DNA of 38,833 nucleotides from Chromatiales bacterium (ex Bugula neritina AB1) (GTDB lineage Bacteria; Pseudomonadota; Gammaproteobacteria; Granulosicoccales; Granulosicoccaceae). Position numbers and translations under genes: made by a program. Location of the stretch: assembly GCA_001730015.1 (NCBI GenBank), contig MDLA01000111.1:1-38833 (forward strand), in the 5' to 3' direction. Of the stretch, positions 18,679 to 27,537 are shown one piece after another (positions within the stretch are counted from its first letter, which is position 1; each line of letters starts with the position of its first letter). The notes under the pieces were generated by a model. It searched no databases, was not told where the DNA came from, and was given only the letters and a program-made list of their open reading frames with translations.

Positions 18679-18710
18679 GTGCGGACCCACGCATGTGCGT
18701 GAGTCTGCAC
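18679..18710 (-). terminator. Hairpin just downstream of the Spondin_N gene
   Basis: GTGCGGACCCACGCA and TGCGTGAGTCTGCAC form 15-base arms with two imperfect positions and a TG between them. The hairpin starts six bases past the stop of the minus-strand gene at 18717. No T-run follows on that strand, so if it ends transcription it is not a classical intrinsic terminator. It may instead stabilise the 3' end of the mRNA. Confidence 0.4.
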
Positions 18711-18716
18711 ATTCCG

Positions 18717-19400
18717 TTAGCGTATGCGCCGGATTGTAATTTCAGCCACAGCACCACGCCAGTCATAGCGAGCCGATCCACCTGGAATATCGCCCTGTTC
18801 ATGAATGCCATTGCTCATGTGTACAAAACCTTCACCATCTACCGCCGTGAATGAGCCATCACCAGCTCCGCCACATTGCGGCCCCGGGATATTTGCGCAC
18901 AATTGATCATTGATTTCGCTACCGGCATCATAGGCATGCGCATAATAGGTTTTACGGCCACGGTTCGGAAGCCTGACACCGTCCAGCGCTACAAACGCAT
19001 CATTGGTTGGCAGTAACATGGCAGCCATGCTGAATTTTCCCATCCTGCGACTAGTACTGATCTCGAACTCAACGGTCTCACCACCCATAAGAAGCCCTGA
19101 CGTTGTGGTTGTTTCTGCTACTCCATGAGCACCGGACAGCTCGCCTTCAAGCGGATCGGTTGCACCACCTTCTGCCAGAGCTCCCAGCTCATCACTAGCC
19201 ATCGAGCCAAGCTGAAAAAGCGCTACAGAACTATTATGTGTAGCGGCTAAAATCGGGGTAAAGGCAATCGCCGGCGTGATATTAGTAACCGTTACCTGAT
19301 ATTTTCGATTGTAATTACTGGCGTCTGCAACAGATGCAAGCACGGTCAGGCTGAGTACGGCAATTGATGTAATAAATCGGGCTGGTTTAGATATGCTCAT
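18717..19400 (-). CDS. Exported Spondin_N domain protein
   Basis: The product is about 227 aa with an N-terminal signal peptide: basic MSISKPARF, a hydrophobic core, and a likely cut near SVADA. The body resembles bacterial Spondin_N domains, starting YQVTVTNITPAIAFTP and continuing with VALFQLGSMASDELGALAEGG, a FSMAAMLLPTNDAFVALDG segment, and a YDAGSEINDQ segment. Spondin_N occurs in secreted bacterial proteins of unknown role and in animal F-spondins. I chose the ATG at 19400 rather than the frame opening at 19433, because CGGAG lies 7-11 bases upstream of it and the signal peptide then begins normally. The protein is probably periplasmic or secreted. It sits alone, divergent from the PhyH gene. 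Confidence 0.85.
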   Translation of the reverse strand: MSISKPARFITSIAVLSLTVLASVADASNYNRKYQVTVTNITPAIAFTPILAATHNSSVALFQLGSMASDELGALAEGGATDPLEGELSGAHGVAETTTTSGLLMGGETVEFEISTSRRMGKFSMAAMLLPTNDAFVALDGVRLPNRGRKTYYAHAYDAGSEINDQLCANIPGPQCGGAGDGSFTAVDGEGFVHMSNGIHEQGDIPGGSARYDWRGAVAEITIRRIR

Positions 19401-19669
19401 TGAAAAACTCCGTGTTGAGGTGAACACGTACATTAATTTGCAGTTGTTCTATGAATATCACGGAGTTATCACAATAGTTTAACAATACAGATCTATACCT
19501 TGAAATCCAGATTGTTACTGACGATCACAATTCAGCTTAGACTGTAACCACTAAACACTATTTGGCATCTTGTAGATTTTCAGTACAATAACTTAAGGAC
19601 CATAAGCGCATTTCGGAAATACGCTTCTCGGCGCAATCATCACGCACACAGGCAACGGAGAATGATGTT

Positions 19670-20467
19670 TTGGCATTAAGTGAAGCTGAAAAAGCACGGT
19701 ATTACAAAGAAGGCTATGTCGTCCCCGATTACCGCCTACCGGAAGCACAGGTAGCGTCTCTCAGGGATACCGTCAATTACCTGATCGAAGCCAACCCCGG
19801 TGTACGACCAGAGCAACTGGTCAACGCACATCTTGCCAGCCCCAGTGCCGAAGGCGTACGTGGTGCGGCCGAATTGCTGGAGCTGGCAAAGGAACCTGAA
19901 ATACTCGATCTGGTTGAAGATGTGATTGGTCAGGACATCATTCTCTGGGGTTGCCAGCTTTTCTGCAAACCGGCAGGAGACGGCATGGAGGTCCCGTGGC
20001 ACCAGGACGGCCAGTACTGGCCTATCCGGCCGCTGGCCACGTGTACCGTCTGGATCGCCATTGACGACAGCCTGGTATCCAACGGCTGTCTGCGGGTGGT
20101 ACCCGGATCACACAGCGATCAACAACTCCATTCCCACTACACCGATGACCGCGAACGTCTTACACTCACACAGGCGATAGAACCGCAGCACCTTGATGAG
20201 GAAGCATTTGCCGACGTCGAGCTTCGGGCGGGCCAGATGTCACTGCATGACGTCTACCTGGTACACGGATCAAACGTGAACACTTCGGTTAATCGACGTG
20301 CCGGACTGGCAATACGCTATATGCCAGCCAGTTCGGAGTTCAATCGCGATCTGATCGAACCGTCAGATAAATCGGGCTACAAGGTCGACTTTTCCCGCAG
20401 ACCCCTATGGTTACTGCGCGGGCAGGACAGCAGCGGTAAAAACGATTTCTCTATCGGGCACGCGTAG
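19670..20467 (+). CDS. Phytanoyl-CoA dioxygenase (PhyH) family protein
   Basis: The 265-aa protein belongs to the Fe(II)/2-oxoglutarate-dependent PhyH family. The iron-binding triad is readable as His111-x-Asp113 in PWHQDGQYWP and distal His199 in LVHGSNVN, with Arg210 placed to bind 2-oxoglutarate. GCLRVVPGSH is a further family segment. The start is TTG at 19670. The two nearby ATGs (19662 and 19665) are out of frame, while GGAG at 19657-19660 is well placed for the TTG. Members hydroxylate diverse small molecules, and the substrate is unknown here. The Rieske gene two positions away does not form an operon with it, since it lies on the other strand. Confidence 0.9.
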   Translation: MALSEAEKARYYKEGYVVPDYRLPEAQVASLRDTVNYLIEANPGVRPEQLVNAHLASPSAEGVRGAAELLELAKEPEILDLVEDVIGQDIILWGCQLFCKPAGDGMEVPWHQDGQYWPIRPLATCTVWIAIDDSLVSNGCLRVVPGSHSDQQLHSHYTDDRERLTLTQAIEPQHLDEEAFADVELRAGQMSLHDVYLVHGSNVNTSVNRRAGLAIRYMPASSEFNRDLIEPSDKSGYKVDFSRRPLWLLRGQDSSGKNDFSIGHA

Positions 20468-21022
20468 GCAACTCAAGCGTCGCCTCACTACCCTACCGCC
20501 ACTTACAGGCCGCAACACTTAAAGCCGCTCAACCAACACGGCAAATGACATAGCACAGGCGAGCAGAGTCCAGCATACGGATTCTGCGAGTTGCAATTAG
20601 ATGTGACAGCCGCTTCCACCTGTATCAACGTTCAAAAACCGAAACTACCGCCCCTGACTGTTAGCCTCGATTAGTCACAGGGTGGCGGGCATATTGCGTA
20701 GAGATCGGGCTTCACTGTGCATTTTCTTCTTGCGTCGATTACTTACGAATGTTTGCCGGCGAAAAACGGGCTGTAGAATCAGGGATCACGCGAGATACCG
20801 TCAATCCCGCTGAAAGTTGAAGCGAAAACACGCGCTTTTGCGGGTCGTTCAAACTGCAACTCCTTCAGCGCGGTAATCGACGCACGGCGCAAGGTCTGTT
20901 GTGATGCGCACCCTGAGAATAAATAAGTTCATCGCCTCCGCTATTTTATTAAAGAGGCACGAAATTCATATCATAAGCGCCTGGCACATCAGCCGAGCAT
21001 ACGACTGGCACTGGAGAATTCT
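20468..21022. other. 555-bp intergenic region, no confident gene
   Basis: I recognise no protein family or RNA here. A 40-codon frame starts at ATG 20904 (AAGG about ten bases upstream) and ends in TGA at 21024-21026, overlapping the GTG start of the lipoprotein gene as GTGA. It may be a leader peptide or chance. The stretch 20800-20900 has several short GC-rich inverted repeats but no clear terminator for the upstream dioxygenase gene. Confidence 0.5.
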
Positions 21023-21778
21023 GTGATCAAATCCCTACTGGCAATAACCATTGTTGCTTTTACCCTGGCTGGCTGCGGAGGAAGCAGCTCATCGCCTAGC
21101 GACGGAACTAATAGTGGTAATAACGGAGATGGTGGCGGTGGTGATGGTGGCGGCACCACCATCGGCGGTCAGACAGGTACCTTCGGCGACTCGGCCACGA
21201 GCGGCCTCGACGCAACCACAACCGTGTGTCCTGCCAGTGTAACCAGCAGCTTTACCGGCTGGGCACGACTCTCCGACAACACCTATTGTGCATGGAAATG
21301 CCCTGACGGCGATATAAACGACGATGGTGATGATTTTGGATTCATTCAGGCAACCGGGCAAACCTGTCGCGATACCACTGCAGCAATTGGCGCGCAAATC
21401 ACTTCAGCAATCTTTTCTCCGATCAATGGCTGCCCGACCTCTGCCGATTGCTCTCCCAATTTCTCGCGGGTTTTTATAACTGCCGGAACCAATGTTGCTC
21501 TGGCAAACGACACGGCCTATACCTGTACTCCCCGGCTTTTTAATGAAACGAATAGGAGATGGCAGGACGACAGCGCCCTGACCGGCTTTTCACTCACCCT
21601 GAATAATGATGGCAGTAACTCAGCTGTAATAGATGGCAACAACACCACCTGGTCCTTTGCTGACGGCGTGTTGACGCTCGAAGGTCAGCGAGTATTGAAC
21701 AACGTTGCAGTCGGCTCCGGCAGTTTCAGTTCCTGGAACAGCAATACTTCTCTGATCCGCTGCACCACTGGCTCGTAA
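21023..21778 (+). CDS. Predicted lipoprotein of unknown function
   Basis: The 251-aa product has a clear lipoprotein signal: MIKSLLAITIVAF followed by the lipobox LAGC with Cys18. A glycine/serine/aspartate linker of about 30 residues follows. The mature domain contains about eight cysteines, including a YCAWKC segment, and tryptophans, suggesting a disulfide-stabilised extracytoplasmic fold. A DGDINDDGDD run could bind calcium, which is inference only. I do not recognise the family. The start is GTG with GGAG eight bases upstream. The gene is followed by a strong hairpin at 21790-21816 and appears monocistronic. Confidence 0.8.
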   Translation: MIKSLLAITIVAFTLAGCGGSSSSPSDGTNSGNNGDGGGGDGGGTTIGGQTGTFGDSATSGLDATTTVCPASVTSSFTGWARLSDNTYCAWKCPDGDINDDGDDFGFIQATGQTCRDTTAAIGAQITSAIFSPINGCPTSADCSPNFSRVFITAGTNVALANDTAYTCTPRLFNETNRRWQDDSALTGFSLTLNNDGSNSAVIDGNNTTWSFADGVLTLEGQRVLNNVAVGSGSFSSWNSNTSLIRCTTGS

Positions 21779-21789
21779 CACACAGTATG

Positions 21790-21816
21790 GACCCGGTTGT
21801 ATACGACAACCGGGTC
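21790..21816 (+). terminator. Strong hairpin after the lipoprotein gene
   Basis: GACCCGGTTGT and ACAACCGGGTC form a perfect 11-bp stem around a five-base loop (ATACG), starting 11 bases after the stop at 21778. A short T-run (GTGTTTT) appears only about 17 bases further on. The hairpin lies between convergent genes and could serve both strands. Confidence 0.6.
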
Positions 21817-21892
21817 GCTGGATTCGTGTTTTAAAATCAGCGAACCGGGCAGCCGGAATAATCTGGCGAATCCTCGTAGAATAATTTACTTG

Positions 21893-22681
21893 TTATAACG
21901 GTGGCGGACTAACCGATGTCCAGCCACCATCAACTACCAGCGTTTGCCCGGTTATTTGCGCAGCAGAATCTGACAGCAAGAACATCGCGGCTTCTGCGAT
22001 ATCGACGGGTGTTGTTACTCTGCCGGTTGGCGTAAGCTTCGACCAGACTGCTTCGTAGTCCTGATCCTCCAAAGTACGCTCAGTCAGGGTCGCGCCCGGC
22101 GCGATAGCATTTGCAGTAATACCATGCTGCCCCAATTCTGCCCCCAGACTTTTCACCAACATACTGATAGCCGCTTTCGACATCGCATAAGCTGCAAGAT
22201 GCGGATGATACTGGATACCGGTAACCGAAGACATCAACAGCAAGCGACCACCCGGCTTTTGATTCTCACTACCAACGCGCTCATTCTGTTCTATAAACTT
22301 TCGGGTTGCTCGCTGCGCCAGGTAATAACTTCCACAAATATTCACATTAATCAGCTTTTGGAACTCGTCAATCGGGTAGTCGAGAAAATTGCCAAAGCTT
22401 GTGATTCCCGCATTGGCAACCGCAAAATCCAGCCGCCCGAAGGTCACCACAGCGTTCTCTATAAGTTTCTCTATAACCGCAAGGTCGCTACAGTCGCCGC
22501 CAATGGCAACAGCTCTGCCACCTTCCTCTGTCAGCTCTGCCACCACCGACTCGGCCAATTCCTGTCGAGAGTCGTTTACTACAACACAGGCTTGAGCCTG
22601 AGCCAGCTGACTGGCGATCTGCTTACCGATACCAGCACCCGCCCCGGTCACAATTGCTACACGGTTTTCGAAATTATGCAT
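21893..22681 (-). CDS. SDR-family NAD(P)-dependent oxidoreductase
   Basis: The 262-aa protein is a classical short-chain dehydrogenase. It has TGAGAGIG at residues 12-19 for cofactor binding, NAG at 90-92, Ser152, and Tyr165-x3-Lys169 (YAMSK). The C-terminus has ITGQTLVVDGGW, typical of FabG-like members. Asp37 after the second strand hints at NAD rather than NADP preference, which is inference. The ATG at 22681 is preceded by AAGGGG. It lies 51 bp downstream of the GNAT gene on the same strand. Substrate is unknown; fatty-acid, sugar or xenobiotic alcohols are all possible. Confidence 0.92.
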   Translation of the reverse strand: MHNFENRVAIVTGAGAGIGKQIASQLAQAQACVVVNDSRQELAESVVAELTEEGGRAVAIGGDCSDLAVIEKLIENAVVTFGRLDFAVANAGITSFGNFLDYPIDEFQKLINVNICGSYYLAQRATRKFIEQNERVGSENQKPGGRLLLMSSVTGIQYHPHLAAYAMSKAAISMLVKSLGAELGQHGITANAIAPGATLTERTLEDQDYEAVWSKLTPTGRVTTPVDIAEAAMFLLSDSAAQITGQTLVVDGGWTSVSPPPL

Positions 22682-22732
22682 AGATACCCCTTTTCCGGCA
22701 CCGTGCCTGAAAAGCGTCGATACCAGAGTTTC

Positions 22733-23227
22733 TTAATTTACCTGGAGTTTCTTAAAATACCTGGATATTTCATCAGTGAACCCGTTTCGCGCATACAGCG
22801 CGCGGGCACGATGATTATTACTGAACACATGCAAGCTTAAGCTCCCCGCACCCAGTGACAATGCCATTTTATCCGCCTCCTTTAGTAGCGCGGTTCCAAT
22901 ACCCAAGCCTTCAGCTTCTGCATCAATAGCCAGAATCTCCAGATGCGCACTGGCCTCACCGGACAACAACTCCTTGCGTGCGCTAACCACCGCCACCCCA
23001 CAAACGTTACCGGCTCTGCGTGCAATTGCGACCCGTACATCACTACGGTTACCGGCCGCCCAGGCTTGCACCAGATCCCGATCCCCGTGCCATAGCTCTT
23101 CCGGCGCTCGATGTTCCGGAACGCTGAAATCTGCTAATCGTGGCAGCAGTGCAACAATTTCCGCTTCATCCGAATGCTGGCCTTCTACAATTTCATAGTC
23201 CATATATGATGTCCGTTTATCCGCCAC
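22733..23227 (-). CDS. GNAT-family N-acetyltransferase
   Basis: The product of up to 164 aa has the GNAT acetyl-CoA site in LEILAIDAEAEGLGIGTALL, with GLGIG at 107-111, and the C-terminal motif around HRARALYARNGF, whose tyrosine is at the usual general-acid position. The start is uncertain: a GTG at 23227, or an ATG at 23203 giving MDYEIVEG and a 156-aa protein. Neither has a strong ribosome site, and the ATG fits GNAT N-termini better. It lies 47 bp after the SNF2 helicase gene and before the SDR gene on the same strand, so a shared transcript is likely. Substrate is unknown. Confidence 0.85.
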   Translation of the reverse strand: MADKRTSYMDYEIVEGQHSDEAEIVALLPRLADFSVPEHRAPEELWHGDRDLVQAWAAGNRSDVRVAIARRAGNVCGVAVVSARKELLSGEASAHLEILAIDAEAEGLGIGTALLKEADKMALSLGAGSLSLHVFSNNHRARALYARNGFTDEISRYFKKLQVN

Positions 23228-23274
23228 TCATTAATTCGAGCCTGGCTGTAAGTCCGCTATATATATTCCGGCTT

Positions 23275-26200
23275 CTATTCTGTGTCTTCCGCACTCTCAT
23301 CATCGATCAGCTCAACCAGCTGCTCTACCGACAGCCGCGAACCACTATCAGTGCCTTCAAGCAATGCATTGGCAAGATCACGCTTTTGCTCATGCAGCTT
23401 TACTATTTTTTCCTCTATTGTGTCTTTAACAACCATGCGATAAATAGTGACGGGGCGCTTTTGGCCCATACGGTACGCCCGATCGGATGCCTGATCCTCT
23501 ACCGCCGGATTCCACCACGGATCCATGTGTATCACATAATCAGCGGCTGTCAGATTCAAGCCGGAACCACCAGCCTTAAGGCTGATTAAAAACAACTCAC
23601 CTTCACCGGCCTGAAAATCGTCTACCGCCTGCTTGCGTTTTTTTACGTTAGTCGATCCATCCAGATACTGATACTTGATGCGCTGTGCGTCCAGATGCTC
23701 TCGAATCAGTGTAAGGTGCCCCACAAACTGACTGAACACCAGACAGCGATGACCATTGCATAGCAGTTCATCAACAATCTCCGCAAAAGCACGTAGCTTG
23801 GCACTGCCGCACGGCGGTGTATCGGTCACCAGTGCAGGGTGGCAGCTGGCCTGGCGTAAACTGGTGATTTCGGCCAGCACTCTGAAACGCTGTTCGGAGT
23901 CAAGCTCCGACAACTCACTAATACGCTGCAACGCCTGCTTACGCAGACCTTCATAGAAATCTTTTTCAGCATCATTAAATTCAACCAAATGCGTTATTTC
24001 GGTCCGCTCTGGAAGCTCGGTCAGCACCTCACGTTTCAGGCGTCGCAATATAAACGGCCGAATCAGTGTTTTTAAGCGCTCTCTGGCTGCATCGTTTTCA
24101 CCGTGTTCTATCGGATGCGCATAGCGCTCCTTGAACTGCTGGCTGGAGCCGAGCAAACCTGGATTTATAAAACGGAACAGATTCCATAATTCACCCAGAT
24201 GATTTTCTATAGGTGTACCCGTTGCGATCATGCGGAAGTCGCCGCGCAATGACATCATTGCCTGAGATCGACGGGTACCGGCATTTTTGAACGACTGTGC
24301 TTCGTCGGCGACTATCGTGTGCCACTCAATCTCTTGCAGCATCTCGATTTCATTCTGCAATACACCATAGCTGCACACAAACAGATCACCCGGGCCCGCT
24401 TCTCTAAGCATACGACTGCGATTGCCTTCACCCAGCCAGCGCAAGCGCAACGAGGGCGCAAATCGCTCAGCCTCTGCCAACCAGTTTCCACACACGGAAG
24501 TCGGTGCAACAACCAGTGTCGGTCCACCAGCTGCACGCAGCAGCATCAGCGCCAGACTCTGCATGGTTTTACCCAGACCCATGTCATCAGCGAGACACGC
24601 CCCGGCGCCCCAGTGAGCCAGTCGAACCATCCATCGAAAACCTTCCAGCTGATAGTCACGCAGCTGTGCCTGCAGAGTTTCCGGCGGCTCTGGCATCAAG
24701 GCCTCGGCTTCGCGCAAACGGTCCAGCTGCTGCTGCCAGTTATCGTCGTCCTGCAGCACCATGCCTCGTGATGCCTGCTCCAGCATCGGTACCGCCAGAT
24801 GATCAGCGCTGCCGTCGTCACAAAGTGCCTTGAATGCCTCAAGCTGCATACGAAGTCGACGGCTCAGCTGCAGTATTTTGCCATCATCCAGCCGCAGAAA
24901 ACGGCCGTCAGCTTTGTCCAGGGATGCCAGTAGTTTTTTTAGATCGATTCGGGTATTGGCAAACGCATTCGCATCCAGCGGCAATAAATCGTACGAGCCG
25001 GAACCCGCGTGCTGACCTTTTTCAACCTTCAGCTCACCGGCTACGCCAATGCCGTTGCGCTGTGAATTGAAGTGCACGTGCATACTGTCTGAGTCTATAA
25101 CCGTACTGAGCGCGATCCGTTCGCCAGCCGGCCACATCAGGGTGACTTTGTCTTCCATTTCCTGCAGTACTGATAGAACCTCCAGTGCTTGCTCAGCATC
25201 ATCTATAGACCACTGCCAGCCAGCACTGGCGTTTGGTAACGGCAATTGATTCAGAATCTCTCTGGACTCGACCAACTCGGCATTTAAATCGCGCGTAGTA
25301 TTACATGGTCTGTTACCGATCATGGCGTATAAACCCGGCTTACCCTGACCCGGCATGACACAGGGCCCGTGCTCACCGAGCGGATAGATACAGACAGACA
25401 GATCAATACCGGTTTCAAGCGGTCTAAGGTGAAAGGCAAGCCGCCTTTGCGCTGCCACCGTGCTGGAATCGACGGTATTTATATCGGTGTGAATCTCAAC
25501 CAGTGCGGCCATCGACCGCAGCGATTGCAGCACCGCATCACTGGCATCAGCCGGCACTTTCAAGCCGCTATAGCTGAGCGATCGTGCCAGATCCAGTTGC
25601 CCTTCAGTAAAGCACTGCACAGAAAGCACGTTCTGCTGCTGCCACTGACAGAAAAAATCTCCGGAGGATTTTATAGCACTCGGCGGAAAAGGATCCATTG
25701 CGATAGATATTTCCTGCAAGGTCTTGTCGTTCACTACCTGGAGTGTGGACGTGCAGCGGGATATTGTTACCGGCAGGGGTTCTTCAGCATCGATATCCAG
25801 GCTTGGATCCGGATCATCACGGTATAGCCGCGGATGATGCATAATCAGCTCAAGTGATTCGGCTGTTGTAAATGCAAAACGCTTTTCAAAGTACAGCGCA
25901 TGATCAAGCTGCAGCTGATTGCGCAGGTGAGCACAGATTTTTAAATCAAGGTCACATAGAAAATCGAGTGTACCGCATTCATCGAGCAGTAATTTCAACG
26001 GAAAGCGCTTGCCGCGGCTCCACTTGCCATTGCGACCCAGTCGCTGCTCACGCGGCTCTACATGCAGAGTCAGATCGGAGGCTGAGAGCCACCAGCACAT
26101 GCGTCGGTCATCAACGCCTGGCGCAGTTCTGTCTGCAATACGTGTGTGTCGGTTGGCCGCCAGCGTCAGTGCATCGAGACCGGACTGCCAATCTGATTGC

Positions 26201-27216
26201 TTCTGATAGATGTTGAGCAATCTGCCGGTAGAGCGGATTTGCGGCTGAAACTCACTGGTATCCCGATGCAAGCCCTGTGCAGACAACAGAGTCAGACCTT
26301 CGTCAACAAACCAGTGCAATCCGGCCTCGGACGCACGCTCCACGTGCCCGGCCAAACGCGCGACCAGCAATTCATCCGGCTTTTCCCCCAGCCAGTGCCT
26401 GCTGAGGTTCAGGAAGAGATCGAGCCAGGGGCTGGCGTCAATATGCAAACCGCCTAGCCAGATCGTCTGGCTGATCTCACGCTGTCCGCACACAACACGT
26501 GCAAAATCAGTCAATACTCTGAGCACCGGCGTGAACAGATTACCGGGGAATTGCGACTGATACTCATTGGCAAGCGCGTTGAGATCTTCGACCAGTGATT
26601 CCAGCTGCTTTGATTCCGTCGCAGTTAAACTACCTGTCCCGGCTGATGAAATATTCTGGGTTTTCAGTTGCAGCAAAGACAACCCGTAGGCCACCGCGGA
26701 CAAACCCGGTTTTATTTGCCCAAGGGCCCGCTTGCTGCCGCCCGACCCGCTGGCGTCGGCAGTCGACATATCACAGGCAAGCCGGTAGTTATCGATTGCA
26801 CGCTGCGGCTGATGACCGAAAAACGCAAGCAGCGCAGCAACAGCGCGGGCATCTGTGTTGCCAGAGCCCTCGACCCACGAGGCCATCCGGTCAAGCCGGT
26901 TCTGCTCGGTATCGCCACACAGTAGTGCCATTTGCACACCGTTAAAAAGAGTCTGCCACTCGCCCACTGTGGGCTGAGTGGTAGTTACATCAGAAAATTG
27001 CTGGTGTCTTTGCAGGCACTCGATAAAGACGGATTCAGACCATTCGTGATAGCGCGAGTCGATTTCCGCTTCAAATGCCAGCGCTGCAGAAAGTATCTGC
27101 TGGCCGTTATCGCCGGTTTCCCGGTTAGCTCTTTTTGTTGCTATCCGGGCCGGGGCAGGTGCCAGCGAGGGTTGCTCTTCTTCTAGCACATCATCAATCT
27201 GATACTGATCTAACAC
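23275..27216 (-). CDS. SNF2-family DEAD/DEAH-box helicase with large unassigned N-terminus
   Basis: The 1313-aa protein carries a complete SNF2 motor in its last third. The motor opens with LRDYQLEGFRWMVRLAHWG, followed by Walker A ADDMGLGKT near residue 880, VADEAQSF (DEAQ box) near 970, and IATGTPIENHLGELWNLF. The C-terminal helicase half has CLVFSQFVGH, LISLKAGGSGLNLTAADYVI and DRAYRMGQKRPV. The first ~830 residues are not assignable by eye and are about twice the length of the N-terminus in typical bacterial SNF2 proteins. The start is GTG at 27216; an in-frame stop lies just upstream, and the ribosome site is poor. Bacterial SNF2 proteins remodel protein-DNA or RNA polymerase complexes, and the target here is unknown. 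Confidence 0.9.
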   Translation of the reverse strand: MLDQYQIDDVLEEEQPSLAPAPARIATKRANRETGDNGQQILSAALAFEAEIDSRYHEWSESVFIECLQRHQQFSDVTTTQPTVGEWQTLFNGVQMALLCGDTEQNRLDRMASWVEGSGNTDARAVAALLAFFGHQPQRAIDNYRLACDMSTADASGSGGSKRALGQIKPGLSAVAYGLSLLQLKTQNISSAGTGSLTATESKQLESLVEDLNALANEYQSQFPGNLFTPVLRVLTDFARVVCGQREISQTIWLGGLHIDASPWLDLFLNLSRHWLGEKPDELLVARLAGHVERASEAGLHWFVDEGLTLLSAQGLHRDTSEFQPQIRSTGRLLNIYQKQSDWQSGLDALTLAANRHTRIADRTAPGVDDRRMCWWLSASDLTLHVEPREQRLGRNGKWSRGKRFPLKLLLDECGTLDFLCDLDLKICAHLRNQLQLDHALYFEKRFAFTTAESLELIMHHPRLYRDDPDPSLDIDAEEPLPVTISRCTSTLQVVNDKTLQEISIAMDPFPPSAIKSSGDFFCQWQQQNVLSVQCFTEGQLDLARSLSYSGLKVPADASDAVLQSLRSMAALVEIHTDINTVDSSTVAAQRRLAFHLRPLETGIDLSVCIYPLGEHGPCVMPGQGKPGLYAMIGNRPCNTTRDLNAELVESREILNQLPLPNASAGWQWSIDDAEQALEVLSVLQEMEDKVTLMWPAGERIALSTVIDSDSMHVHFNSQRNGIGVAGELKVEKGQHAGSGSYDLLPLDANAFANTRIDLKKLLASLDKADGRFLRLDDGKILQLSRRLRMQLEAFKALCDDGSADHLAVPMLEQASRGMVLQDDDNWQQQLDRLREAEALMPEPPETLQAQLRDYQLEGFRWMVRLAHWGAGACLADDMGLGKTMQSLALMLLRAAGGPTLVVAPTSVCGNWLAEAERFAPSLRLRWLGEGNRSRMLREAGPGDLFVCSYGVLQNEIEMLQEIEWHTIVADEAQSFKNAGTRRSQAMMSLRGDFRMIATGTPIENHLGELWNLFRFINPGLLGSSQQFKERYAHPIEHGENDAARERLKTLIRPFILRRLKREVLTELPERTEITHLVEFNDAEKDFYEGLRKQALQRISELSELDSEQRFRVLAEITSLRQASCHPALVTDTPPCGSAKLRAFAEIVDELLCNGHRCLVFSQFVGHLTLIREHLDAQRIKYQYLDGSTNVKKRKQAVDDFQAGEGELFLISLKAGGSGLNLTAADYVIHMDPWWNPAVEDQASDRAYRMGQKRPVTIYRMVVKDTIEEKIVKLHEQKRDLANALLEGTDSGSRLSVEQLVELIDDESAEDTE

Positions 27217-27537
27217 GTTCGATTATTATTCTTTGTTGACTCCTGAACGCGTATCTTAGCCTCGCCAACCGGCTTTTCTGGAACAACTTTTCACCAGATT
27301 GCAGACCTGTCACCACCACGTGAATCCGCTACCATGAATTGATTTTTCTCTTCATTACATCGAAGGAATAGACTGCTTTTTTTTAACGATTTTTGTTCTT
27401 TACAGTACTTGACGTCGACCTGAAAACCAGAATCACTACGGTATTCTGTTGCCTGCAGGTAATAAATATCCACTTGCAATTTGACACGATCTACAAATCC
27501 GACAGGGGTCGTACTAGCCGCGATCAGAATATAAATA
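27217..27537. other. AT-rich intergenic region without a recognised gene
   Basis: This 321-bp stretch between the cyclic-di-GMP gene and the SNF2 helicase gene is clearly richer in A and T than its neighbours. A 62-codon minus-strand frame (27291-27479) has no recognisable motif and I do not call it. The region should hold the helicase promoter; no box pair stood out. Confidence 0.5.

Noticed and set aside
27291..27479. 62-codon minus-strand frame in the AT-rich gap
   Set aside because: No ribosome site, no recognisable motif and no supporting context.
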